Notes: generated by a model from the sequence alone, not told the origin. DNA of 64,000 nucleotides from Glandiceps talaboti (GCF_964340395.1 NC_135560.1:14171098-14235097), one strand, 5' to 3'. Shown: positions 1-13,507, counted from the stretch's first letter. Program-made: numbers and translations.

Positions 1-445
1 ATTCCCAGGTGTACGGTGACTGATCAACCAATCACTTACTATGTAGATTTACCTAAGATCCTATGAAGAGCTCTGAATACCCTAGTACGTATCATGACAC
101 ATTGGCCAATCATAGACTGAGCCTGCCATCTCCCTCCCATAAAGTATAATGACTACATACCAAGGTGTTTAATGACACAATATAACCAGTTGTTAGCATT
201 ATTACTTTATTCATCATAAATATCATGAAATTTCCATTGACTAGTGGTACCTCCCTCCCATAATCCATTGCACTGAATACCCATGTGTATATGATTGACA
301 CATCGCCCATCAATCATTATACCTCCCATGATCTAGTGCACTGAATACCCAGGTGTTTAGTGACACAATTTTGGCCAATCATTGACTAGAATTACCTACC
401 TCCCATGATCTTGTGCACTGAATACCTAGGTGTTTAGTGACACAT
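1..445. repeat. Degenerate 67-81 bp minisatellite, entering from the left edge
   Basis: The core AATACCCAGGTGTTTAGTGA recurs in degenerate form near 1, 77, 158, 278, 345 and 421, with neighbouring motifs CTCCCAT and TTGGCCAATCA. The spacing is mostly 67-81 bp, with one gap of about 120 bp. It lies downstream of the last visible CHSY exon, probably in its intron, and starts before base 1. Confidence 0.75.
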
Positions 446-762
446 CGACCAATCTCCACATCTTCCTCCTTTGAAACAACTTCTTTCATACATTGGTCAA
501 TATGGGGACATAGATCTGGAAAAAAACATTCAAAAATTGACTTTTTTTAAATCTCCAACTTTTTACAAAACATTTATGCCTTCAATTTATATGACTGTGA
601 CAACATAAGAATTAACATGGTAGGTCAAGATAGGAACACATGATCATTGTTGGAAGAGTGTTATTTTCACTGTTTGGTGGATGAAGATACTTATTATTCC
701 TGGTACCCCAAATACAACCCATAACACAAAAGTAAAGCATTTTCTGTATGTACCTCAATCGT

Positions 763-895
763 TTATGACATCCATATCAAGTGTAAAAGTATACTGTTTC
801 ATTTGCTAATTGACCACATTAGAAAGGCCACATGCTAGGCTTGCAAATAAACCAATTGAAACAGTATACTTTTACACTTGATATGAATGCTATAA
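763..895. repeat. Long hairpin: perfect 29-bp inverted repeat
   Basis: 773-801 and 857-885 are exact reverse complements over 29 bp. Pairing continues outward to 763 and 895 with three mismatches, giving a stem of about 39 bp and a 55-nt loop. It lies in the intron after CHSY exon 2. It could be a tiny foldback element or a hairpin-RNA source. Confidence 0.85.
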
Positions 896-1194
896 ATTAG
901 TGTAGAATATAGAGAAAGTGCTTTACATAAGTGTTTATACTCATTATACAAATTGACCACCTAGGTGCATCATAAAAATAACAATCATTCAATAAATTCT
1001 TGGTCTTCAACTTCACCTGCTAGATATGCATTACTATGTCTATATGTGAGAGTAAATCAACCTTCCTGTTCTATTTTAATCCTAAAATATCAGGTAAAAA
1101 TGCAAGTATACTGACAGATATTTAAAAAGAAATTATTTCATTCTATCATTTTCATTTTTGACAGGACTACACACATGATATGATTACAACTTAC

Positions 1195-1312
1195 TAATCA
1201 GAGCTGTTCTACTGAAGACAACACCAGGACCACCCATACAGAAATTATGACCATCAAGTCCAAGTTTATTCCGAACCTCAGGTAGACCATGACCAGGCTG
1301 ACCCATGTACAC
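1195..1312 (-). CDS. CHSY1: CHSY coding exon 2: GQPG...NFCMGGPGV segment
   Basis: Follows an acceptor at 1314-1313. It reads VYMGQPGHGLPEVRNKLGL, then DGHNFCMGGPGVVFSRTAL, matching the CHSY stretch LFLGQTG...ENFCMGGPGVIMSR. It ends in phase 1 at a consensus donor GTAAGT (1194-1189). No continuation was found between 1 and 1190, so the next exon lies outside the window. Confidence 0.9.
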
Positions 1313-2993
1313 CTACAAGGAGAAATAATACATTATATATTGTTTTGATCAATTTTTTTTTTTTTTTTTATAATTTTGGTATAAATTTTATATCAACTGG
1401 TAGAATTGCTCAGTTCTCCTGGCTTTTGTTCACTCTTTCTTTGAATAAAAATTGTTGAATACAGTCAAGTGTCTTCTTTAGTGTGAATTAGTGACCTGAG
1501 GGAGTGATTGTGAACAGTCACTAAGCCCTTGGGAGACTACTAGTAACTGGGAAAATAAAAAATAGTTTAGGACAGTTTCCTTTACAAACCTGAAAATGAA
1601 GAACAAACTCAAAATATCTGAAGAGAAATTAAATGAAGAATATGAGACTTAACAAAAAATATCCCAAGAGACTGGTGCAATTCTAATCAATATATGATCG
1701 TTTACCTTCTGAAAGCAAACTATATTCATAACTCTCAAAAATTGTTTTAAAATGGCCATATGGATGACAAGTTGGGTATTTTGGATTTTTTATTCATTGA
1801 ATAACTCTGTTTTCCTACTTGAAAAAAAAACATTGCGATACAAATATATACCAAGTCGTTGTATGCAACTCAATAAATTACCAAAAATTAAAATATTAGT
1901 AAAAAATATTTGTTATTGTACAAACTTTTCAGACGCTTTCTAGCTTCTTACAATTTATTGAGTTACAAACACAGACTTCGTACACCTTGTATCCCATTGT
2001 TTTCTTCAAGTAGTAAAACCTAGTAGAGTTATTTAATAAATAAAAAATCCAAAATAAATAACAGTTTGTCGTCCATATTGCCACTTTAAATACACTAGTA
2101 TGGTAATCGAAAAATACTTTGAAAACATAACAAATGATGTTTTATTGCACTGTTGAGTGACAAAATTAGGTTTTGTTGATAACAAATATTATATTATGTT
2201 TGCAATGAGCTACTATGAAATATGAATTAACATATTTCAATGAAATATAATTGTCTTCCTTAGACCTTGACTTATTCTGTACAAAAAATGATAATAATTT
2301 ACTTTTGATGAAGAGTGTACACTTCAGTGCAAATATACTCACCATCATTCTGTGATCAATTGTGGTCAAAAAAGCCAACAATTTATCGAGTTTAATGTAG
2401 ACATCATCGTCGGCCCTGAAGAACCAGTTATAGTCATGGACATGATGTTGGCACATGTATTGCAACATAGTGAATGCTTTCTGTTGCGGAGGATAAATAT
2501 TATCATCAATTCCTGGAAGACCTACAATTGGCAAATCGTTGTCATCAGCAGTGTCCTTAAATTGACTGAAAAATTCCAGTTTTGAAACACTTTCTCCCCA
2601 AGTCCTGTTACAAGCAGTCGCTCTAGTCTTCAGGAATTTCCCAGCAGTTAGAACTCCGACATACAACGGTTTTCTTGTCAGAAGTTCATTTGACATATCA
2701 TCTCTGTCCTTGTCCTTTCTGTTCCCCTTAAAAAATCCACTCCAACCGGAATCACTTATATCTTGGGGTAGTAAGGAATAGGGTAAGTTGAACTGCACCA
2801 TGGGAAGAGGTTCTATCAAGAATAAGGTAGAGATACCGACGCCAAACATGATACCAGCAATTATGGAGAGAAGAGTTCTGTCTTGAAGTAAAGAATGAGG
2901 AGTGTTTGCATGTCTTGCAAATGACTTGGTGCGGCTCACTCTCCATTTTCTCCTCTTCATAATTTTCCACAGCAAATAATTATCAATTCATAC
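1195..2993 (-). CDS. CHSY1: Chondroitin sulfate synthase (CHSY1/3 type), 5' part only
   Basis: Golgi type II glycosyltransferase that extends chondroitin by adding GlcA and GalNAc alternately; family members act as a complex with CHPF. Two exons are visible: 2960-2343 (206 codons from ATG 2960, phase 0, donor GTGAGT) and 1312-1195 (118 bp, ends in phase 1 at GTAAGT). Residues 1-28 are basic and cytosolic, and residues 29-49 form one membrane anchor. The N-terminal (CHSY-type beta-1,3-GlcA transferase) domain starts near residue 97 (PLYVGVLTAGKFLKTRA). The metal-binding motif RADDDVYIK is at 182-190 with all three aspartates. Exon 2 carries the family motif NFCMGGPGV. The large remaining part (GalNAc transferase domain, DVD motif) lies outside the window. 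The exon begins after an acceptor at 2995-2994 in non-coding sequence, so at least one upstream 5'UTR exon exists. CHSY1 and CHSY3 cannot be separated from this fragment. The family assignment is very firm. Confidence 0.93.
1747..2089. mobile_element. Foldback MITE with about 130-bp inverted arms, TTAA flanks
   Basis: 1751-1879 and 1952-2085 are imperfect inverted copies. Shared blocks include ATATGGAYGACAA, TTTTGGATTTTTTATT, AATAACTCT, CTACTTGAA and AACTCAATAAATT. The loop is about 72 bp. TTAA occurs at 1747-1750 and 2086-2089, a possible target duplication. The element has no coding capacity and lies in the intron between the two CHSY exons. Confidence 0.8.
2343..2960 (-). CDS. CHSY1: CHSY coding exon 1: anchor, stem and DDD motif
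   Basis: Reads from ATG 2960 (first residues MKRRKWRVSRTK) to the ATG codon at 2345-2343, then donor GTGAGT. An open frame extends five codons upstream of the ATG but without another ATG, and the splice acceptor (tgtttccag) lies at 2994-3000, so 2961-2993 is 5'UTR. The stem at residues 50-96 is poorly conserved; residues 97-205 match the CHSY family closely. Confidence 0.92.
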
Positions 2994-5489
2994 CTGGAAA
3001 CACAAGCAGCATAGACGCTATTAGAAAAATAATATGATAAACAACTGTTGTCACATGATCATTACAATTTGATGGATGAATCCAACCAAAGAATTCGCTG
3101 AAATTTTCACATAGAACATTTCATATAATTATCTAAACTGTACCATGTCTACTAATATCTTGTAAATATTAGTATTAATTAGGCTTTAATTAGTGTTTAC
3201 CTAAGTTACCATTGATTGGTAAATGTTTATTCATATGATAACCGTGAGTCGTGAGAGAAATCCCAAGTCTCTTAGAAATCATATTTGAACTATGAATGAT
3301 AATATTGTAAATTTCTATGTAGCGATTATACTCCCATGCGTGGACCTACAGTGGCATGATGATCCCTTTATACACACTTCCTCAACTCCCTGGGATTTTA
3401 CAATCACTGCTGTCTCTATCAAAGCATCTACACAACATAGCTCTATCCTAGAAGGTAACATATACAGCTGTTGACATGTCACTATTGTGGTTCAATCTTG
3501 CCCAAAGACTTCCCTTGGCCTAGCTGGACTACATCCTGAGGCAATCCCAATACTTCACCATCACTCCAACTCTCTTGTCACTCTCTTTAATATTAAAGAC
3601 CAATTTCTTTAAACACATACTAGTATATAACTTCGACCTTGTGCTATTTGCCCCATATCCAGTGTCTGTGTATCTGCTTTTCCTGTACTCATTTGAGTTG
3701 TATACTGTCTGTAGAGAATGTCAATCTCCAAGTATACGTAGTACACGGTTGCTAGACTGCCAGGATTCAGGATAAAGGGACATATATATATGGCATTGAA
3801 TCACGTCTGTGCACACTGCAGATTTCTTTGTCATATCATGTGTTAAGTTATAAACCTTATAGCCAACAGTCTGTTTAACCTTTTATTCATAAATCTATAC
3901 AGCTTGTTGATTTTTTGTCAGCAGGACTTTGTAATAAGCCTTTTGGCTAAGCATTGATGGGCTTTGAGTAGTTTATGACATCCCCCTATATTAGTTTAAT
4001 GCAACATACACTATACAAAAAAAACACCTACGTAAGAATTACAGACTATTAGCAACTGTATACAAGTCTATAACCATGTAGTTTTAAAAATGTTCACGAT
4101 TCTACGCTCAGATTTCCTTCACAATTTAATATCTGTGTTTGCTTTGCTTATCACCTTAAGAGTTCTTATTGTGAGTGAATTTCTTTGTGTAGTCTCTGAT
4201 GCTTAGATTACGATTACGTGTGTTAATCCTCAAACCAACGAAGACTGTACAGGAGTTTCCTATCTTCAAGTATAATTGTCCATTCAAACAATGTCTTCCA
4301 GAAGAGTTACTCTTACTGATTATTTTCATGCACCTGCGTCACTTTTGAAGGTGTTAAAATGTCACATTTCTGCAAATTTCATACGTAACTGTTTATTCTT
4401 CAGATTGATGTCTTCAAATTTTGGATTTGGTTCATTCAATATTTGATTGTTCTCTCACAGAGTTTGTATTTCATTTAATGTGTAATATAAGACTCAAACA
4501 AGTTATAGATTTTTAATAGGCAAATTAATTGTAGTGCACATGCTTACTTATAGTGCCGGTTTTGATAAATATGTCGGCATCCCTTTTACTTTCTGTGGAC
4601 TGGTATCAGTCCCACAGGTATACCATCGCTCTTTTTTCATCAATATCTCTAATCTATTGGGAAATGAAAATGAAATGGAATTTTTTCAGTATTCTAATAT
4701 TCTACTTTCTAAAGATGGATATGTTAATTTCAAACATCGATTCACTCGGGTAATGTTGAATCACAAAGTACTCTGAAAGTGCCTACATGCATACAGATAG
4801 ACGCAGGTTCTCTTGAAAACCATTATCAATTATTCATACCATTAATCAGTTTGCTAAAAATGGTCTAAAATCTGTATGAGTAGGAGGCCTTTAGGAGTCT
4901 TAAGAACTAGAAACTAGCATATAATTGCTATGTGTGACTCTTAAAGAGTTTATTAAAAAAACATATATGTTCGCTCTGCACCTCATTTCATCAGCTTACG
5001 ATACTCACAATATCCTCCCATAGGAATAGCTATAGGCGACCATTTGCAACAAAATCTCAATACTTAACTGAGATAAGCTATGGAGTGAATGTTTTTTTTT
5101 TAGTCGAGTTCGGGTTGATCTGTTGGGATTTCAGGTACTGATTGGCAATACAGTTACACTGTTGTTAGCAATTGCGCGGGTTCACCGAGTCATGCAACAT
5201 TGACTTCATGTGCTTTCGAGATGCCCCATAATTCAATTTAATGGACAAAATTGATAAATAATTTACTTGTATAAACATGAGCAAGAAAAGCACTCTATTC
5301 AGGGTGATAACCCTTGAAGCATTCTCTTTCACTTTAAATTATTGACTGCTTATGTACTTGATAAAGTCCGCAAATCAATAACAATCTATACTGTTTTTAC
5401 TTCTATTAATTCTTATATAAACTACTTGATACAGTTTACACAATAGTGATTGTCACAACAGAATAGTCGGCTAAGGTCAGATATGGGTA

Positions 5490-5850
5490 TAGGATTGTAA
5501 TGGACACCAAGAGGGGTTTATATGGGTGCACGATTGTCCTAAGATACCAAAGGCATGAATTCCTATAGGATCAATAAGCTGTCCTATTGGATACCAGTAA
5601 AAGTTGTCATATAAGTGTGATAGGTTATTGGAATAGGTTTACCATATAAGGTCAATAGGGTTGTCCTATAGTGCCAATGGGTTGTCCTATAAAGCCAATG
5701 GGTTGTCCTATAGGGCCAATGGGTATATGGTTGTTCAATTCGATACCAAAGGAAATATGCCCTAGTGTGCCAATGGGGTTGCCCTTTTGGTAATATTACC
5801 AAATGTTTGCGTTATTGGGGCCAATAGGGTTGCCCTATTTTATACAAGAG
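5490..5850. repeat. Minisatellite based on TTGTCCTATAGGGCCAATGG
   Basis: Degenerate head-to-tail units of about 22-33 bp. The clearest are at about 5650-5735, where GTTGTCCTATA(G/A)(T/G/A)GCCAATGG occurs three times in a row. More diverged copies lie on both sides, for example TTGCCCTATTTTATAC near 5831. Confidence 0.8.
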
Positions 5851-7044
5851 GAATACAATTTGACCCATACATAGGATGTTCCTGTAGGATGCTAGGTTCC
5901 TCTATAACAAATTGACCTATTTCAAAGTTCTGGCCATCACTCACTCTTCAACAAAAACTGATCGTAGCCCCTCTGTAAGACTACAAGATACTCCTCTGTG
6001 AGACTTCTATCCATGGCTTATACTTTAAAAGCGGTAAATTTAGTCACACATGCAACTAAATGTTTTTATTGATTCACCACTGAGACTCCATTTCTGTATT
6101 CACTGAGAGTCTTACACTATTCCATGATTCATTCAATCCACTCTGAACATGTTTAATTTAGTTTTATATGGGTAAATGCTTTCTACTCAGTTGAAATTCC
6201 TCAACCACAAGGCTGGTCCCTCCAGTTGTTGTCTCCCATGCTGATGCTATCTCCAAGTTTCATACTCCAGATACAAAAGTTGAAGTTTGCTGTGATATAA
6301 CATTTAAAAAATATTTTTTTTTTTTACGACCAGATTTTCACATGACCATCATATAATTCACTGAATTAATTGAATTGACTAATACAACTTATCTAAATGT
6401 TTATGATTCAAGAGTAGGCAAAGCAATGTTTAGACTTTTGTTACGAATTGTAAAATCTCTCATTCTTCTGTACAATTCATTGAAAAAATAACCATTTTTT
6501 GATGTTAAATGCTAAGTATATACTTATAACACTAAATTGTTACGGTACAGTGAGAAAATTATCATGATCATCAGTGTAAGAAATACTTTGTGTTTAAGCA
6601 ATAAGCTTATGGTCACACCCTTTATGTAATGGTCATAGAAGAATGGTTTTTATTAAAAGGGAACACGACCTAGGAAATAGAGACAATTTCATAAATTATT
6701 GGTCCTGGAGAGTCATTTCATAATTTTACACCACCTATAAATACTTGTGATTTGAGGGAAACATCAAGTTGATCTTGTGCCATTGCATGATGGGAGTCAG
6801 CATAAATGATATATACATGGTGTGCACACTGAATATTCATTACTCCTGAGTGCTTATTCCCATCAGTGTGAAAAAGTGAGATTTGAAGATGTCATCGCCT
6901 CATCCCTGTGATCAAAACAACATGGTGGAATACAACGTACCACATGATGTCTTCTGCATATAGTACAGAAAGTGTGATCACATTGATGAGAAGTCTCTGT
7001 TGACCTCTGTAAATATGAACAGAACATATGAACAGATCTTTGAA

Positions 7045-7175
7045 GATAAAAAAAAATCCTACCTACCCACCCTATTTTGAAATTGGCTGTTTTGGAACAA
7101 CACAATTTTATTTTTGCCTTAGGCCTAAAAAAAATAATTGTTTGGTTCTGGTTACCCAACCCCCACCTAGCATTT
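7045..7175. repeat. Palindromic dispersed repeat, copy 1
   Basis: The left half runs from CCTACCTACCCACCC to CCTTAGGCCT. The right half (AGGCCTAAAAAAAATAATTG, then GGTTCTGGTTACC, then CCCCCACCTA) is its approximate reverse complement. The element is therefore a foldback centred near 7125. A related half-copy lies at 7427-7507. Confidence 0.6.
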
Positions 7176-7426
7176 GACTGCCTACCCTAAATTGTTTATG
7201 TATTCGAGAAAAAAATAAATAAAATCACAAAAAATTGTTAAGTCTCATGAGAAATAGTGGGTGCAGACACAGATATCATTATCAACTTAAAAAGACACTC
7301 TAAAACTGTTCTCCCAATCTGTAATGGCTGCACATTTGATAGAAAGAAATAAACAACACAGAGACCATTTGGAAAACAATGGAAAACTTGAACTAGACAC
7401 TAACATATAAAAAAAAATATAATAAA

Positions 7427-7507
7427 ATATTTTTTTTTTAAATCTACCTACCCCACCTATTCTAAAATTGAGCATAACCAGAACCACACTTTTTTTTATT
7501 AGGTCTT
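7427..7507. repeat. Dispersed repeat, half copy 2
   Basis: The order TCTACCTACCCCACCTATTC, AAATTGAGCATAACCAGAAC, then TTTTTTTTATTAGGTCTTAG matches the left half of the 7045 repeat in the same orientation. It has no coding potential. Confidence 0.55.
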
Positions 7508-10450
7508 AGCTACAAATATCACAGCGGCTCTTCTAGGTGTTCAGCAGCATCTAGAATTATTTGTCTTCAATATGTACTAATGGCCTTATCCAAATAACAA
7601 GTTGGCAACTGTCTGGAGAGAATGAATCATTTGATATGTTACATCTTACCGACAGCATAATCTTTACCTACAGATGTGCCAACTGACTTGTTCCCATGTG
7701 TACACACAAATGTGTCATTGCATATTTAACTGACAGTCAAGTGCAATTCTAAAGCTGGCTTGTCAGTTCTTGAAGTACCGTTCCATTTAATTGCTAACGG
7801 TAGTGTAAATATAAAGCCACAGTAGTTTATTTAACCTAACTACTTCTTTAATAATATAACAAATAAGATATTTTCTGATTTCCAAATTTCAATACAATAT
7901 TCTGAATCCCACTAATTAGGATTTGTGTTAATTCAAACAATCCTAGTATAGGACACTGAAATGAGAAAGGCAATGAAGATGGAATCATCATGACATTTTT
8001 TTAAAACCCTTTTTGGTCAAACACTTTAATCGATTTCACTACATGGAGCATAATTCCACAGATAAACTGCAATTACAGATAAAATCTGTTATCTAAGAAG
8101 ACTCTTCCTAAATTATGAGAAAAGCTATATTTTTGTCAGCGAAAATGAAGCTAATTTGACACTTTGTAATGATTAGAGAAAGTTTATCTTTAAGTTAACA
8201 TGCACCATTAAAGTATCGGTTACTGACATTTGATTATCAGCTAATGTGAGGTCAACACACAGTCACATACACGTTTACTTATTCCTATCAAATGTAAATT
8301 TAAACAGCAACAAACGTGATAAAATATATCCAAATATGCATCCAGTTTCACAAATTCGCATAATAATATAATTTCAAGATACATGCTTATTATGTCAAGT
8401 TTTTTTAATTGGTTTATCATCTTTCATTGACATCATTTTCATTACTTTTTACCTAAATGATAACAGTTTGGTAATAAATACATATTAAATGTTAACCAAT
8501 TTGGTGTGATTTATTGCTATGGCAATGGTACTAAGGCTCTGTTGTCTTTCTATTTCTGAGACATGTCAAATTGATTGACGTTTAATCAAAGTTGATGAAC
8601 CGTCCAATCTTTCATCAGCTGTGAGAAAGGATGGTTGTTAATAATTTTTCACTCTTTCATGGTGCCGTCATTCATTCTATATTTTGACAAAACATTACTT
8701 CAATACTAAGTAAATAATTGGCTAAAAAGCTGTAAAAAATACTAAATCATTTGTTACACGACAAGTATATGATCATGAGCATACTAAGTTCAGATTATTC
8801 ACCAACCATTTCATCTTTAGTAAAAAGGTGAGGAAATAGTCGTGATATATATCTGATAGCTCTTGCATGGTTTCTATGGCAACACAGGTTGACATGATAT
8901 AGAATTTAACAGATGACACTGTTAGCATATACTGTCTTGTCAATGACATTTTTCCATGATTGAAGTCCATGATGTTGCTAGGGGATTGTAAGTTTTAGAA
9001 ATTATGCAAAAAAAAAATTCAATAAATAAAATATTTCTTAACTTGTGACATTTAATAACAGAAAAGGTTTTCAACCTATCTTCAAATATCTAAGCTTTCC
9101 TATATGTAGTGGAAGCTGTCCAGTATTTCACAAAAACTGCTACAACAGGGTCTGCTATCATCTCTGGTTACTGTACATTTGACATTTGAACACATCATCT
9201 GTGGGATTCAATTACAAGTAATTTCCTCCCCTTTCAGCTCACTTCGTCTCAGGAAGTCCGATCTTACACCAGGCACAATTATTTTTATATGCATATATTG
9301 ACTCAAGGCAAGAAAAAACAACACCTGTGTGAAATTGCCTCAAGCAATTCTTAGATCGGTTGCCACAAAATGTGTCTGCGACTCTTCAAATGTGTTAAAA
9401 GTTGGTATTTGGAGGAGATGATAATGACTGTATTTCTAAAGCCATTAGTTGGTCTATATTGATAAGTACATTTGGTAGACAGTTTAGGTACTGCCTAATA
9501 GTGTCTAATTGGCCACTTGGCATCAATCTTGGTCTGAAGACTTCTCCCACATTATTCACATCTTTTCATCGGCAATTGTGACGATAAAATTGAAAGACCC
9601 ATGATTCAATCTCACTTTCTCAAATTAGTGTTATCTTATCAGTGAAGTCATTACAGGATTTGATAGGATCGTTCTCTTGAACCGACTTTTTCTAGAGCTT
9701 AATCTGATGCAATTGTCTCTCTCTTCTAAATGTTAATTCCAGTGCAACCATGCCTTTATGGTTTTGAAACCAGCAGTGCAGTATATACAGTTCACGATGG
9801 TGGTATCTCTTTTGTAATTCATATCAGTTACTGTAAATCTAGACATTTTTGCCACTTGACAAGTTTGTGTTTTTAGTCTCAGATGGTTCTCAAAGACTCA
9901 TTTTACTAAATTATTTAACTCTATAATTACTAGTCTGGTACATTGTGTTCATGTACAAGAAGGCATTTTAATCACTAATTATTTTTGTGTTGTTTTAATT
10001 CAGCAAAATATGCGAAAATAAGGCTTAAGTCCTTAGCGAAAATTTCCTGGTGTACAGTAATATATCACATCTTAGATTACTCTCTTCACCTCATAAAAAC
10101 CATGTGCAATTACCAAATGTATAGTTAATTTTGCATATTAAGTAGTAAATTAGTCCTTATTTATTGTACTAGTTATATAATACACAGTAAAAGGTAATGG
10201 TATCGCTAATATAAGTTTGACATCCCAATAAAAGTACTACATGCATACTAATATGTTGATAATTTAAGTGATATACTGACATTTAAGTTCAAACTATTAG
10301 ATAACTGTGTATAATTTAAAACTATGTAGGCTACACATTTAGTTTTATTTTATTGTCATGACAATATTTTATTTCACTTTTTGATATCAGGGAAACAAAA
10401 ACTGTTAAGTTTGGTCCATTTTTCTACAAATACAACAAGCATGACTCTCA

Positions 10451-10813
10451 GGATGAGCGGTCGGGAGATCAAAGGTGCGAATCCCACTGGGAACAGGGGA
10501 TTTTTCTGTGACCAACGAGTGCAAATTTGGGTGGGGGGAACTACTGGAGTAGTGACTCAAAAAGTTGGGGACGATTACTCATACTGAGGTGATGATGTTT
10601 GCTGAACCAGGCTGATGCAGGAATAGCCTGTGAACTGACTGGGAAAGCCTTGACAGTTCCACAGGAATGCGATATAAAGCGTGCAACATAGCTCTGTCAC
10701 ATAGTCCCAAACCTGAATGGATCTCTGTAGCATTTGTGTGTGTTTGTGTGTATATGTCTGTGCATAACAGAAAATTGCTGGGAGTAATTCCCAGCACTAA
10801 AAAATAAAAAAAT
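10451..10813 (+). mobile_element. tRNA-derived SINE with target-site duplications
   Basis: A 363-bp unit with a pol III B-box-like GGTGCGAATCC at 10474-10484 and an A-box-like GAGCGGTCGG about 20 bp before it, closer than in an intact tRNA. A non-coding body follows, and the element ends in an A-rich tail (about 10797-10813). Near-identical 14-bp flanks, AAGCATGACTCTCA (10437-10450) and AAGCGTGACTCTCA (10814-10827), are a target-site duplication with one mismatch. This supports LINE-assisted insertion. The SINE family was not identified. Confidence 0.75.
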
Positions 10814-13507
10814 AAGCGTGACTCTCACAAATGAACCCTTTAAAGTTTTACTGTTATTCTGTTAAAGAAAATTAAGAAAACAATAACCTGTTCTCATTTA
10901 AAATGAATGAAAAAATCTTGGTTCATCATACAAATTATTCAAAATGATATAATTTTTTTTTAGACATTTTAGAATCCCATATGGCCACCAAATACTGTTA
11001 CTCTATGAGGATATAAAAGATTGTCAAATTCCTAGAATTCAAGACAGTGAACCCCAAAATTTCTTTTATTATTTGAAAAGGACCAGAAACATTGAAAAGG
11101 ACCAGAAACATTGGTTTTAATATGGAAATTTTGAGAGATTTTAAGAAATTTGAATTTCAGGTAAATTTGTTGCGATCAAGGCACATTCTACAGTAACTCA
11201 CTGTAAAAGAGCAGGAAAAACGATAAAAAGTTATTTTGTATGTTCTAGCTGATTGTACCAATTAATGTACTTAATGAAATACTAATTTGAAATTTTAGTC
11301 ATAATCATGGTCGATTGGACAAAATGCTGTTAAAAAAACTAGCTGGTCCAATATATTGATCATTATTGGTTGATGCCAAGTTTTTACTATAAAATCTGGC
11401 TGTGATGTTCAAATCTTTCTTTCACATGTCTGCTGTTTTACTCACTCGCGGTAAAATGTTGCGTAATACAGGTCGAAAATTAGGTGCCAAAATGACTTTT
11501 CTCCAGATTTACACGATAGCTATGATCCAAGATGAAACCATAACACTCAAAACTGATTTAGAATACAATGCAATTAGGAAGATTTGATTAAAATGTAAGC
11601 TGCTATCACCTTTACAAAATACAGAAACTTACAATAATAATGATTTGCCAGAGATTACATTCTCCAATTAACAAATTTCTGTTTCATATATGATGTATAT
11701 GTATAGAGCATATGATATCTTTACATCTTCAAAAGATACACTGCACAGAAAAAAACAAAATTGTACAAAAGTTTCCATAATTTTGATTTTAACAAATAAT
11801 TTGCAGTCATCGTAAAATTTGGTGACAGACATACATTTACGTAATAAAAGTAGAAAATTAGATTCAACTTACAAAATATTGCAGACTTGTTGTCGCTGAC
11901 TGTTATATTTCCTAGCCCACTGTAAGTTGCAGATATTATAGTAGTGTTTCAGTGGAGTGAAAATCCAATTGCTACCCTTTGCACAGCCAATATATACAAA
12001 TCCAATATATGTAGCCCTATTAAGTATTCTCCAAACGCACTTCCGTAGTTAGCAAGCATGCCTTTTGATCTTTCTTCAAAATGCCGACAGAATATCAATA
12101 CTTCGGTGTGAAATGATACAATGAATAAGTCAGCAAGTGCTTAGCTGTTCTATATGTTATGACGTAAATTCACAGTGAGAGATTTTCCGCAGCTCGCAGT
12201 AACTCTTGTTTATAGCTTAAGGAATAAACCATTCAACAGAAGGGAGATCAAACACAATTTCACCCAGGTTTGGGAGCATTTGTATCAGAGGGGATAAAGT
12301 TTCCATGTGCCTTAATAGACCACAATATTAATGGGAACCCTGGTACTAAAATTGAACTCGGGTAGATTTTACCCCTTTTTATTATTTGTCACTCTCAACA
12401 AAAATACACTTTTTACACTTTTCAACTATTTGATTCACAAAATAATTCAAGGATTCCATCAGAATATTGGAATTATTGCTGAAATGGTAAGAGATGAGAG
12501 TACAGTCTTAAAATTGACTACATGACCTATATTTACCCTATAACTTTTTTTGTGACTTGAGACTTGAGGATATCAAATAAATTTCTACCTCCTATAAATC
12601 ACATTGCGAATGCACCACACATCTCTACATAAGCACAATTCTGAGTGATATGGTAATATTATGTTGTACAAAATTGCTCACTCTGACAATTACATGCAAC
12701 AATGGCAGTACAACTGTACTTTGATTACACATGATCTGTGAACACAATCTTTTATTAGATACTTTATCCATAGCATGTAAACTTTTACCAAACAGCAATT
12801 AAATGCATGTGAATGCAGCAAATTGCTGTATGCAATTTCCTATGAATAGTCTTTTGGGTACCTTTGAAGTTTATTAAAATCCATTGATTCATAAAAATCC
12901 ATGAAATCCAAAATATTTTTGGGACCAAAATTACCCTTTGAACATGAAATATCTCATTCTTGACAAAACTACTTTGAATAAATTCTTTAGGCTACAGACT
13001 GCTTGAAAGTTATTAATTAATATCAGCGATGTTTATAGGTTCATGTAGTTCACCTGGAACCCATACTCATGCCAGGAAATTTCATTTCCGTCAAGACAGT
13101 GATACTGGAAAACAGGATTGCATAGAGTCCTGCCTATTGCATTTCGTGACAATGAGCAAACGAGTATACTAATCACTGTAACCTACTGGGCACTGCTGGC
13201 ACTTTTTTTTTTAATTTGTGTAATTTTTACTCACAGATTCTCCAAGAATTTGAGGTACCGGTATTTCAGAATAGTGTTTTTACACAAATAAATGAAATAA
13301 AGAAAGGTCAAATTATTCTAAAATACAGATAGTTTAAATACTTACTAGTAATTTAAAAGTGTATGCTTGTGGCTATGTAGCTTTGTATTAAGTAAATCTG
13401 CAGTCAAGCCTGGGTCTACACGTGTATTGCCATCAACTAGGAGACACGCATAATCTAATTTAAGAATTCAAATGTTTCAGTGAAAGTCTCATGTAATTTT
13501 GAAGTGA

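Noticed and set aside
8870-8883. Perfect X-box consensus GTTTCTATGGCAAC
   Set aside because: Isolated, with no ciliary gene nearby. The degenerate consensus is expected about twice by chance in 64 kb.
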